DNA of 64,000 nucleotides, taken from NCBI RefSeq assembly GCF_005508865.1, contig NZ_SCOM01000003.1:1-64000 (forward strand). The letters are read 5' to 3'. Position numbers and translations under genes: made by a program. Origin of the DNA: Pseudomonas sp. F(2018) (GTDB lineage Bacteria; Pseudomonadota; Gammaproteobacteria; Pseudomonadales; Pseudomonadaceae). Under the pieces are notes generated by a model, which was not told the origin of the DNA, searched no databases, and worked only from the letters and a program-made list of their open reading frames with translations. Positions 33,739 to 48,985 of this stretch are shown piece after piece (the stretch's first letter is position 1; each line of letters opens with the position of its first letter).

Positions 33739-34179
33739 TCACCAGGCCTTGTAAGGCAGAAACTTGCCGTTGAGCACGATCTGTACGCGGTCGCCCTTGG
33801 GGTCGGCGACCCGCGAGATATCCATGCTGAAGTCGATGGCGCTCATGATGCCGTCGCCGAACTCCTCCTGGATCAGCTCCTTGATGGTGTCGCCGTAGAC
33901 ATTGATCATCTCGTAGAAGCGGTACACCAGCGGGTCGGTCGGCACCGTCTTGTCCCAGTGCTTGTGCGGGAAGGCCTGCAGGGCCAGGGCCACCTCGCCG
34001 GGCAGCTCCAGCGTGCGGCACAGGGCTTCGGCCTTGTCGGCGGGCATGCTGTTCATGCCGAGGCAGGCCGAGGTGGTCCACACCGGTGACATCTCGATGG
34101 CGCGGGCCAGTTCGGCCCAGCTGATACCGAGACGCTGGCGGGCCTGGATGATGGCCGTGCTCATCTGTTGCTTGTCCAT
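33739..34179 (-). CDS. cynS: Cyanase (cyanate hydratase)
   Basis: The 146-residue enzyme converts cyanate and bicarbonate to ammonia and CO2. The N-terminal half is a helix-turn-helix-like domain ([17 protein letters not shown]) and the C-terminal catalytic domain has R87 ([10 protein letters not shown]), E90 and S113, with the same spacing as Arg96/Glu99/Ser122 of the E. coli enzyme. It is ~10 residues shorter at the N-terminus than that protein. It stands alone: no cynR regulator, cynX permease or carbonic anhydrase is next to it. The neighbour gltBD can assimilate the ammonia it makes. Confidence 0.95.
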   Translation of the reverse strand: MDKQQMSTAIIQARQRLGISWAELARAIEMSPVWTTSACLGMNSMPADKAEALCRTLELPGEVALALQAFPHKHWDKTVPTDPLVYRFYEMINVYGDTIKELIQEEFGDGIMSAIDFSMDISRVADPKGDRVQIVLNGKFLPYKAW

Positions 34180-34406
34180 GGAAAGTCCTCACGCGGGTCA
34201 TGGGCCTCGCCAGATGGCGAGCCGGATAGGGTGCGTCAGGAAGCGAAGCAGGAGTCGTACCAGGCGCACGACGGCCATGTGCCGCGCGTGCAGGCAGTGC
34301 ACCGGGTACGAGCGGCGCGGCCTTGGAGATACTTGGGTGAAGCGGGGATTGATCCGCGCGGCTAGCGGACTAGCCGCGCAGACGCCCCAGGATGGGGCGC
34401 CGAGGA
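34180..34406. other. Intergenic region with three hairpins between cynS and gltD
   Basis: This 227-bp region holds no convincing ORF or RNA gene. It contains three inverted repeats: CTCGCCA-GA-TGGCGAG (34206–34221), GCGCGGCTAG-N4-CTAGCCGCGC (34356–34379) and CGCCCC-N5-GGGGCG (34383–34399). The last two adjoin the gltD stop and could form a T-less terminator for gltBD; the first may be an operator or mRNA structure for cynS. Confidence 0.45.
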
Positions 34407-35834
<1,428 letters not shown>

Positions 35835-35856
35835 TCATCAAACCACTTCAGGCGCG

Positions 35857-40302
<4,446 letters not shown>

Positions 40303-40410
40303 AGACACTCTCACCAGGCTGCCTCAAAGGGCAAATTGCTTTCTAATTCATCGACCTAGCTGCCTTCCGCGCAGGGCTGTGCCCCAGCTTGGCGCAGGCA
40401 AAGGGGGGTC

Positions 40411-40449
40411 ATTTTACATAGCGACCCCGGCCCTCACAAATTTTTGTGA
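40411..40449 (-). promoter_or_regulatory. Candidate gltB promoter with overlapping palindrome
   Basis: Read on the minus strand, TTGTGA and TAAAAT are spaced by 17 bp (plus-strand TCACAA at 40434–40439 and ATTTTA at 40411–40416). The -35 lies in a near-palindrome TCACAAA-TT-TTTGTGA (40434–40449), which could be a binding site for a regulator of nitrogen assimilation. The promoter is about 110 bp upstream of the gltB ATG. Confidence 0.45.
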
Positions 40450-40547
40450 CGGCCAAATGAAAACTTCTGTCGCCTGGAAGAAAGGCGGCGACCAGAGGCC
40501 CGTGCTAGGACCAGCCGGTCACCAAATGAGAGGCAATCCACGGGCCA

Positions 40548-42209
40548 CTAGCGGGCCCGCACCGCCTCTTGCTGGATGCTGGCGAAGCTGCGCGGCCAGG
40601 GCTTGCCCGCCTGCACCGCCGCCGGCAGCGACTTGACCGCCGCCTGGGCGGCAGCGCGACTGGAGAACTGCCCATAGGTAACCACGTAGAGTGCCTGCCC
40701 CTGGTGCAGTTTCTTGAAGTAGCGATATTCGCCGCCGTTCTTGCTGACGAACGCCTTGGCGCTGCTCTCGGAGCGGGTACCGAGGATCTGCAGGGCATAA
40801 TTACCAGACGGACGGCTGGCATACCATTCGCCGCCAGGAGCCGGAGCGGCACTGGCCACCACGGCCGGCTTGGCCGCAGGCGCAGTAGCAGGTTTGGGTT
40901 CTGGCGCAGGCTTGCCTGCGGTAGTCGGAGCGGGCGCCGGCTTGATCACCGGAGCCACCACAACAGGAGCCGGCGCGGGCTTGGTGGCAACCGGAGCGGC
41001 TGGCGCCACCGCCGGCACGCTCGCCACAGTCGGAACCACCGGCGCAGCCACTACTGGAGCCGGTGTAGCGGCCGGAGTCGGCTGCACCACGGACGGCACC
41101 CCCTCCTGACCAGCAGCGGCTCCAGCCTCGTCATCCTCCATGCCGGAGGCCTGGGCCAGCGGCTCACGGATCACCGGCTGCGCCTCGCCCACCAAGGGCA
41201 GCGGCAGCGGCTGGCTGGCACCACTGAACTCCACGGCAGCAGGAGCCTGCGCCGGAGCCGCGGGGGCACTCACCGGCTGCTGCGCATCGGCAACCACCGG
41301 CGCGGCACTCTGCGGCAGCAATTCGATCGGAGCCTCGGTGACCATCGGCGGCGTGCTTTCCGTCCGCCCCTGCATCAGCCAGGCAGCGCCGAGCGCTACG
41401 GCCACCACGGCCAGCGCCAGCAGGTGCTTCTTCGGCAAGCCGACACCGGACGAGCCGGCACTAGCACTACGACTCGCCAGCATGGCCTCAACCAGCACCT
41501 CGCGCGCCGCCTGATTGATCGCACCCGGCCAGCCGCCGGAGCTCAGGTGAATATCGCTGACCTGATCGTCGCTCAGCAGGTCGATACCCTGGCCCGCACC
41601 ATCGAGGCGCTGTGCCAGGTATTCGCGAGTCTCGTCCTCGCTGTACGGCAGCAGCTCGACCGCGTGGAAGCGCTCCTCGCCATCGGCCATCAGCTCGAGT
41701 CGCGGCAGGATGTCGCTCTCGGCAAACAGGAAGACATGCGGGCGCCCATCGGCATTGCCCGCCGCCAATGTGAACAAGGCCTCGAGGGCAGCATCGGCCA
41801 GCTGCTCGGCGTCATCCACCAGCAGGTAGACCTCTTGCCCGGTCAGCGCCAGCTGCGCCACTTGGGCCAGGATGCTGCGCACATCCGTCTGCTGCATGCC
41901 CAGCCCCTGGGCGACCTGGCGCAGCACGCCGGCGACATCCCCGGCGCCGCGCGCGGAGACGACCACCGACTGCACCGCCTGCTTGTTGGTACTGGCGACC
42001 AGCGCCTGGCGTAGCAGGGTCTTGCCGCTGCCATGCGGGCCGGTCACCACCAGCAGCAACTGGCTGTAGCGCGCCAGATGGTGCAGCTGACCCAGCACCG
42101 GCTTGCGCTGGGCCGGATAGAAACGGAAGCCCGGTACCCGCGCAGCAAAGGGGTCATGACTGAACTGGTAGTGCGCGAGGAGCGCCTCGTCGGCATGCAA
42201 ACTGGTCAT
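40548..42209 (-). CDS. AAA-ATPase/SPOR-domain membrane protein (DamX-like)
   Basis: This 553-residue protein has an N-terminal ExeA-like AAA domain (~1–240; Walker A VVTGPHGSGKTLLRQA at ~55, Walker B VYLLVDDAEQL), one transmembrane helix (LLALAVVAVALGAAWLM, ~265–281), a long Pro/Ala/Val-rich linker (~300–460) and a C-terminal SPOR domain (NYALQILGTRSESSAKAF, ~475–553) that binds septal peptidoglycan. It resembles the DamX-type protein encoded between aroB and gltB in Pseudomonas. The linker is low-complexity and repetitive. It is 9 bp from aroB in the pil–aro operon direction. Confidence 0.87.
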   Translation of the reverse strand: MTSLHADEALLAHYQFSHDPFAARVPGFRFYPAQRKPVLGQLHHLARYSQLLLVVTGPHGSGKTLLRQALVASTNKQAVQSVVVSARGAGDVAGVLRQVAQGLGMQQTDVRSILAQVAQLALTGQEVYLLVDDAEQLADAALEALFTLAAGNADGRPHVFLFAESDILPRLELMADGEERFHAVELLPYSEDETREYLAQRLDGAGQGIDLLSDDQVSDIHLSSGGWPGAINQAAREVLVEAMLASRSASAGSSGVGLPKKHLLALAVVAVALGAAWLMQGRTESTPPMVTEAPIELLPQSAAPVVADAQQPVSAPAAPAQAPAAVEFSGASQPLPLPLVGEAQPVIREPLAQASGMEDDEAGAAAGQEGVPSVVQPTPAATPAPVVAAPVVPTVASVPAVAPAAPVATKPAPAPVVVAPVIKPAPAPTTAGKPAPEPKPATAPAAKPAVVASAAPAPGGEWYASRPSGNYALQILGTRSESSAKAFVSKNGGEYRYFKKLHQGQALYVVTYGQFSSRAAAQAAVKSLPAAVQAGKPWPRSFASIQQEAVRAR

Positions 42210-42218
42210 GTAGCTCTC

Positions 42219-43322
42219 TTATTCTCCAAGCTGAGCCAGCAGCGCGCGGTAGTCTGCGCGCAAGGTGGCATCCAGAACTTCCCGCGGGAAGTCATCGGTA
42301 ATCACGGCCTCGCCGAGCTGACGCAGCAAGACCAGGCGCAGACGACCATCAAGCACTTTCTTGTCGACCGCCATGTGTTCGAGAAAATCTTCGGGCCCCA
42401 TCTCGACGGGCGGAACCACCGGCAGACCGGCTCGCAGCAGAAGACGAATGCCCCGATCGCGCTCGGCGGTCGAGATCCAACCCAGGCGAGACGACATCTC
42501 CAGCGCCATGACGGTACCGGCAGCCACCGCCTCGCCATGCAGCCATTCGCCATAGCCCATATGCGTCTCGATGGCATGACCGAAGGTATGGCCGAGGTTC
42601 AGGATGGCGCGCAGGCCAGACTCGCGCTCATCCACCCCCACCACCCGCGCCTTGGCTGCACAGGAGCGCTCGATGGCTTCGATGAGAGCTTCAGGCTGCA
42701 GCGAACGCAATGCATCGATGTTCTCTTCCAGCCAGCCCAGAAACTCCGGATCGCAGATCAGTCCGTACTTGATCACTTCGGCGAGCCCGGCAGACAGCTC
42801 GCGCGCAGGCAGGGTGCCAAGGACAGTCGTATCGATGATCACCGCATTGGGCTGATAGAAAGCGCCCACCATGTTCTTGCCCAGCGGGTGGTTGATGCCC
42901 GTCTTGCCGCCAACGGAAGAGTCGACCTGCGACAGCAAGGTGGTCGGCACCTGAATGAAGTCGACACCACGCTGATAGCAGGCCGCCGCGAAGCCAGCCA
43001 TATCGCCAACAACACCGCCACCCAGCGCGATAACCGTAGTCTTGCGATCGTGGCGCGCTTCGAGCAGGCCATCGAAGATCAGCTGCAGGGTTTCCCATGT
43101 CTTGAAGCTTTCGCCGTCGGGCAGCACCACGGACGCGATGTCCTGCCCATTAAGGGATTGCTGCAGCGTGTCGAGATAGAGAGGAGCGACGGTTTCATTG
43201 GTGACGATCGCCACCTGACGCCCCGCCAAATGAGGCTTGAACAGATCAGAACGAGTGAGCAGCCCTTCCCCGATGTAAATGGGATAGCTGCGCTCACCAA
43301 GATCGACAGTAAGAGTCTGCAT
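42219..43322 (-). CDS. aroB: 3-dehydroquinate synthase
   Basis: The 367-residue shikimate enzyme uses NAD+ and a metal to cyclise DAHP. The [18 protein letters not shown] and [18 protein letters not shown] motifs and the metal-binding HTFGHAIE are present. The start at 43322 ([17 protein letters not shown]) is preferred to the upstream ATG at 43346 because the family begins there. It is 49 bp downstream of aroK in the same direction. Confidence 0.96.
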   Translation of the reverse strand: MQTLTVDLGERSYPIYIGEGLLTRSDLFKPHLAGRQVAIVTNETVAPLYLDTLQQSLNGQDIASVVLPDGESFKTWETLQLIFDGLLEARHDRKTTVIALGGGVVGDMAGFAAACYQRGVDFIQVPTTLLSQVDSSVGGKTGINHPLGKNMVGAFYQPNAVIIDTTVLGTLPARELSAGLAEVIKYGLICDPEFLGWLEENIDALRSLQPEALIEAIERSCAAKARVVGVDERESGLRAILNLGHTFGHAIETHMGYGEWLHGEAVAAGTVMALEMSSRLGWISTAERDRGIRLLLRAGLPVVPPVEMGPEDFLEHMAVDKKVLDGRLRLVLLRQLGEAVITDDFPREVLDATLRADYRALLAQLGE

Positions 43323-43371
43323 GAAGCCCCCGAACAGAAAGGGCATAGGATAACGCAGATAGACGCGCTCT

Positions 43372-43890
43372 TTAACGGGGAGGCAGTGCCTCGAGGCGCT
43401 CCATAATTTCCTGCACCACCAGACGCGGTGGCCGCTCGTCCGTCTCGATGATCACATCCGCGATCTCTCGGTAGAGCGGATCACGAATTTCCATCAGGTT
43501 GCGCAACACCTTGCCAGGCTCAGCATTGCGCAGCAAAGGCCGATTACGATCCCGAGAAGTGCGCTCCAGTTGCTGCTCGACGGAGGCGTGCAGATATACG
43601 ACCCGCCCACCTTCGCGCAACGCCAGGCGATTCTCCGGCCGTAAAACGACCCCACCACCCGTGGCAATCACTACACCGCCAAGCTCGCAGAGCTCCGCGA
43701 TCATCGCTTGCTCACGCTCGCGAAAACCCTGCTCGCCTTCCACATCGAAGATCCAGGGAATATCGGCACCGGTACGCTGCTCGATTTCCTTGTCCGAATC
43801 CTTGAAATGCAGCCTTAGCTCTTTCGCCAACAACCGCCCGATGGTGCTCTTACCAGCACCCATCGGGCCAACCAAGATTACGTTCTGCAC
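43372..43890 (-). CDS. aroK: Shikimate kinase I
   Basis: The 172-residue enzyme phosphorylates shikimate with ATP. The P-loop [17 protein letters not shown] (~5–21), the DSD substrate motif ([13 protein letters not shown]) and [11 protein letters not shown] are present. It begins 2 bp after the pilQ stop, so it is most likely co-transcribed with pilMNOPQ. G+C falls from this gene towards pilQ. Confidence 0.96.
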   Translation of the reverse strand: MQNVILVGPMGAGKSTIGRLLAKELRLHFKDSDKEIEQRTGADIPWIFDVEGEQGFREREQAMIAELCELGGVVIATGGGVVLRPENRLALREGGRVVYLHASVEQQLERTSRDRNRPLLRNAEPGKVLRNLMEIRDPLYREIADVIIETDERPPRLVVQEIMERLEALPPR

Positions 43891-43892
43891 TA

Positions 43893-45950
43893 TTACTGGC
43901 TTACCGCAATGGCATGGTTGTTCATGATGCGGGGGGTCAAGAACACCAAAAGCTCCGCTTTAGAATCTTGAACCACATCGCGACGGAACAAGCGACCAAT
44001 ATATGGGATATCCCCCAAGAGCGGAACCTTATCCACAGCCTTAGATTGTGTATTACTGAAGATACCACCGATAACAATAGTTTCACCGTCACTAACCAGC
44101 ACTTTGGCATTTACCTCGTTGGTCTGAATGGAGGGCGTGCCATCAACTTGATTAGCGAAGTCGGCCGCATCCTTGTTGACCTTGACTTCCATGATCACTC
44201 TATTGTCTGGGGTAATCTGAGGGGTAACCTCAAGAGACAGGTTAGCTTCAGCAAACGCCACAGAAGTCGCACCGCTAGATGAGGCCTCTTGATAGGGTAT
44301 TTTGGTACCCTTAAGAATCTTCGCGGTTTCTTTATCCGAGGTAACAACTTTAGGCTGCGAAATAATCTCGCCGTTACCGGTTTTTTCCATGGCCGACAAC
44401 TCAAGATCCAGAAGGGTATTATCGGTAATAAACCCTAGATTAAGACCCGATGTACGCCCAGCGGCCCCCATATCAACGAAGGTTCCGCCCTGAAACTCTA
44501 ACGGATCGGTATCCTTTTCAATACTATTGGTACCACCCACGACCCAATTGTTGTCACCAAGACCGACGCCGCGCCATTCAACACCCAGCTCTTTATCAAA
44601 GTCGACATTTGCTTCGACTATTCGAGCCTCGACCATGACTTGACGCACCGGAATGTCGAGCTGGACGACAATGCGCCTGAGCTCGTCTATGCGAGCCTGC
44701 GTTAGATATGCAATGATGCTGTTAGTCCGGTCATCAAAAATGACCTTCCCACGCATATCCTTATCCAAGTCACCTTCACGAGCATCCTCAAATAGCTTGG
44801 CGATGTCTGATGCTTTGGCGTAGTTGAGCTGTACCACCTCCCGACGAAGAGGAGCAAGCTCTGCCAATTGTTGCTTAGCTTCAAGCTCCTGCCGCTCTCG
44901 GGCAGCTATTTCATCCGCCGGCGCAACCAAGAGCACATTTCCGACCTGCCGCTTATCCAGACCGCGAGTCTTTAGCACCAAGTCCAGAGCTTGATCCCAC
45001 GGAACATTCTGCAAGCGCAAAGTAATATTACCTTGGACTGTATCGCTGGCAACCAGATTGAGATTGGTGAAGTCCGCAATCAACTGCAGCACCGAGCGCA
45101 CGTCGATATCCTGAAAATTGAGAGAAAGCTTTTCCCCAGAGTATGCAAACGCTTCAACCTTACGCTTTTCAACATCAACCGGACTTAGCGGCTTAACGCT
45201 AATAGTGAGTTTATTATCAGTCTGAAATGCCAGATAATCATAGTCACCGGCCGGCTCTATATTGATACCAACCTTATCACCCTGAACAGATGAGTTAACA
45301 AACTGAACCGGAGTTGCGAAATCTTTTACGTCCAATCGCGCCCGCAGGCTTTCAGGCAACTGCGTCTTGGAAAACTCAAGGCGAATCTTCCCCCCCTGAT
45401 CCTGAATATCAGGGTTTACGCTTGGGTCGGAGAGCTCGATTACTACGTTACCCTCTCCAGCTGTACCTCGCTGAAAATCAATTGAACGAATGGCTCGCCC
45501 AGCTTGAGCCATAGCTACCGGCTTAGCCATTGTTGATGGAGTAGCACTTACTTGCGATGACTGCACGCCTGAGGAGTCGCCAACTACAACAATGACGTTA
45601 TTGCCATCACTGCGCGTGCTATAAGGCACCAGCGTGGACAGGTTAATGATCAAGCGCGTCCGGTTCTGCGCCTCAACAACCGTCAGGCTTCGAGCATTCC
45701 CCACACCCAGCTCTCGATTCTTTTCCTCAAGCTTGCTGGACACCCCAGGCAAATCAAGAGCAATGCGAGCAGGCTGTTCGATAGTATATCCACGCGGGGC
45801 AGCGACCGGCCCATCAAAACCAAGCTTCAGCTCCATCTTGTCGCCCGGGAGAGTAGCTACATCGATTTTTTGCAAATTAGCCGCCAGCAATGTTGGCGCG
45901 AAGCCAACTAATAGCAACGACATATACAAGCGCGAAAATGCCCTATTCAT
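43893..45950 (-). CDS. pilQ: Type IV pilus secretin
   Basis: This is the outer-membrane secretin through which the pilus passes, 685 residues from the ATG at 45950 (GGAAG six bases upstream; an in-frame ATG at 45989 is possible and adds 13 residues). It has a signal peptide ending LLAANL, two AMIN peptidoglycan-binding domains (~25–95 and ~155–225), an N0/STN domain ([19 protein letters not shown]), an N1/KH domain and the secretin ending [15 protein letters not shown]. The gene is markedly A+T-rich compared with neighbours, although the protein is intact and complete. Confidence 0.95.
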   Translation of the reverse strand: MNRAFSRLYMSLLLVGFAPTLLAANLQKIDVATLPGDKMELKLGFDGPVAAPRGYTIEQPARIALDLPGVSSKLEEKNRELGVGNARSLTVVEAQNRTRLIINLSTLVPYSTRSDGNNVIVVVGDSSGVQSSQVSATPSTMAKPVAMAQAGRAIRSIDFQRGTAGEGNVVIELSDPSVNPDIQDQGGKIRLEFSKTQLPESLRARLDVKDFATPVQFVNSSVQGDKVGINIEPAGDYDYLAFQTDNKLTISVKPLSPVDVEKRKVEAFAYSGEKLSLNFQDIDVRSVLQLIADFTNLNLVASDTVQGNITLRLQNVPWDQALDLVLKTRGLDKRQVGNVLLVAPADEIAARERQELEAKQQLAELAPLRREVVQLNYAKASDIAKLFEDAREGDLDKDMRGKVIFDDRTNSIIAYLTQARIDELRRIVVQLDIPVRQVMVEARIVEANVDFDKELGVEWRGVGLGDNNWVVGGTNSIEKDTDPLEFQGGTFVDMGAAGRTSGLNLGFITDNTLLDLELSAMEKTGNGEIISQPKVVTSDKETAKILKGTKIPYQEASSSGATSVAFAEANLSLEVTPQITPDNRVIMEVKVNKDAADFANQVDGTPSIQTNEVNAKVLVSDGETIVIGGIFSNTQSKAVDKVPLLGDIPYIGRLFRRDVVQDSKAELLVFLTPRIMNNHAIAVSQ

Positions 45951-46002
45951 GGAAGACTTCCGTTCAGCAGCACTGTAATTATTTTTCATAACAAACCTCG
46001 CA

Positions 46003-46530
46003 TCACGAGCGATTTTTGAGGGAGATGCTGCGAGGACGCTCAAGCCAACCACCCTCTCCATCGGGAACTATCTCAATCACATCTATTTTGGCTTCATCTA
46101 CAGAAACAATACGCCCGTGATTCCTTCCGAGATAGTCACCCACCTTGATACGATGAACCCCCCCCGCCCCTTGGACAAGGCCAAAAACGCCAGCCTCGTT
46201 TTCCAAAGTCCCAACCATCTCGAATACTTCTATGTTAAAGCCTTCAAGGAATTGCTTAACACGCGTCTCATCCGGCTTTATGTTCTTCGAGCCCACCTTG
46301 CTACCCGCCAACTCCACTTTGACAGGAGGTTGAAAAGGGCTGCGCAAAGAGGCTGCACTATAAGTGAAGGGCTCATATGGCTGAAACTTTGGCAATGGCT
46401 CAATAGAACCTTTAGGCCGTGCACGAACTTCATCCATGTACACTTGCAAGTCGGAAAATCCCTCCCCAGCACCACACCCGGAAAGGAAGCAGCAAGCAGC
46501 CGCAATATACAAATAACGTGAGGAGCTCAC
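46003..46530 (-). CDS. pilP: Type IV pilus assembly lipoprotein
   Basis: The 175-residue lipoprotein (lipobox FLSGC, Cys ~19) bridges PilO/PilN to the PilQ secretin. The PEPYPPSTYSAASLRSPF-like N-terminal stretch (here FQPYEPFTYSAASLRSPFQ, ~48–66) and the C-terminal beta domain with GRNHGRIVSVDEAKIDVIE are conserved. It overlaps pilO by 4 bp. It shares the low G+C of pilQ. Confidence 0.95.
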   Translation of the reverse strand: MSSSRYLYIAAACCFLSGCGAGEGFSDLQVYMDEVRARPKGSIEPLPKFQPYEPFTYSAASLRSPFQPPVKVELAGSKVGSKNIKPDETRVKQFLEGFNIEVFEMVGTLENEAGVFGLVQGAGGVHRIKVGDYLGRNHGRIVSVDEAKIDVIEIVPDGEGGWLERPRSISLKNRS

Positions 46531-47150
46531 TTCTTCACCCCCGCATCATTATAACGATATGTTTTCGCAACAACATTTAAACGGAGTTTTGAGGAAGTTT
46601 CAGGACCTACAACTTTCATATCAAAGTCGTGCAATGTGACAATCCTAGGGAGACTGGCAACACCGCTCACGAAAGTAGCCAGATCATGATAGCCACCCAC
46701 CACTGAAATCTGTATTGGGAGCTCTATATAAAACTGCTGGGCAACTTCAGGCTGAAGCTTAATCTCCTCAAACTCCAGCCCACTACCCAATCCCGTACGA
46801 GTGATATCCTCAAGCAATCCAGGCACTTCGGTATCACTAGGCAGCTGCCGCAACAGAGCCCCGAAAGACTCCTCCATTTCTTTCATCTGAGCCTTATAGG
46901 CGTCCAAATTTGCAGCCTGAAAGGCTTTGCTAGCAAACTGGTCCTTTAATGCCTGCTCTTGAGCCGCGCTTTGATCAAGTGCCGCCTGAAGATCTTTGAG
47001 ATAAAAGTTATAGCCTAAGAAAAGCGCCAAAACCAAAATCAGAAAACAAGTTATAACCTTGACTATCGGCGGCCACGCCCCCAAATTATTTACATCAAGC
47101 TCCGATAAATCAATTTTCTTGAGCGACTCTAAAGACCCAGAAAGACTCAT
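46527..47150 (-). CDS. pilO: Type IV pilus inner-membrane protein
   Basis: The 207-residue bitopic protein has one transmembrane segment (VITCFLILVLALFLGYNF, ~32–50), a coiled coil (~53–95) and a periplasmic ferredoxin-like domain. With PilN it forms the alignment platform between the inner-membrane motor and PilP/PilQ. It overlaps pilN and pilP by 4 bp each. Low G+C. Confidence 0.95.
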   Translation of the reverse strand: MSLSGSLESLKKIDLSELDVNNLGAWPPIVKVITCFLILVLALFLGYNFYLKDLQAALDQSAAQEQALKDQFASKAFQAANLDAYKAQMKEMEESFGALLRQLPSDTEVPGLLEDITRTGLGSGLEFEEIKLQPEVAQQFYIELPIQISVVGGYHDLATFVSGVASLPRIVTLHDFDMKVVGPETSSKLRLNVVAKTYRYNDAGVKK

Positions 47151-47736
47151 GGCTTATTTCCGCCCTTATTACTATCCACCGCGCCGCCCTCACCAGGCTG
47201 AGCCTGCAGCACTGTCAGCTGGAAAGTGTTAGCCTGATCCACCGCGCCTGCTGTTATCGCCTTAACCCCAGTCAAGTTTGGAGACGCAAGCCAATCCGAA
47301 GCTTCCAAGTTGCGCATTAGGCTAGAAACCCGATTATTCGATTCAGCTGACCCAGAAATTGAGATACTTTTATCGACTCTTTTTAGCTCAGTAAAATAGA
47401 CGCCATCTGGCAAAGTACGCACTAGCTGATCAAAAATCCGGCCGATAATTGGGCGATTACCTTGAAGATCCTGAATGATCTTCATGCGTTCCAACAATTG
47501 CTGACGACGCTCTCTTAACTCACTGATCTCCTTGATACGCGCATCAAGAACAGCAATTTCTTTCCTCACAAAATCGTTACGAGCATTTTGCTGCTCGATT
47601 GCACCGCCCAGATACTGTCCACCTAGAAATACCAGCGCCCCCGCAACAGCTAGCGCGCCGACCATTGCAAGCAAAAACCGCTGCTTACGCTCTTCGCGCA
47701 GCTGCTCTCGCCAAGGAAGTAAATTGATACGCGCCA

Positions 47737-47737
<1 letters not shown>
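47147..47737 (-). CDS. pilN: Type IV pilus assembly protein, PilM partner
   Basis: The 196-residue protein has the N-terminal cytoplasmic ARINLLPWREQLR motif (~2–14) that binds PilM, one membrane helix (~22–42), a coiled coil and a periplasmic domain. It joins cytoplasmic PilM to the PilO/PilP complex. The G+C content changes within its first codons: the 5' end is GC-rich like pilM and the rest is AT-rich. Confidence 0.95.
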
Positions 47738-48985
<1,248 letters not shown>

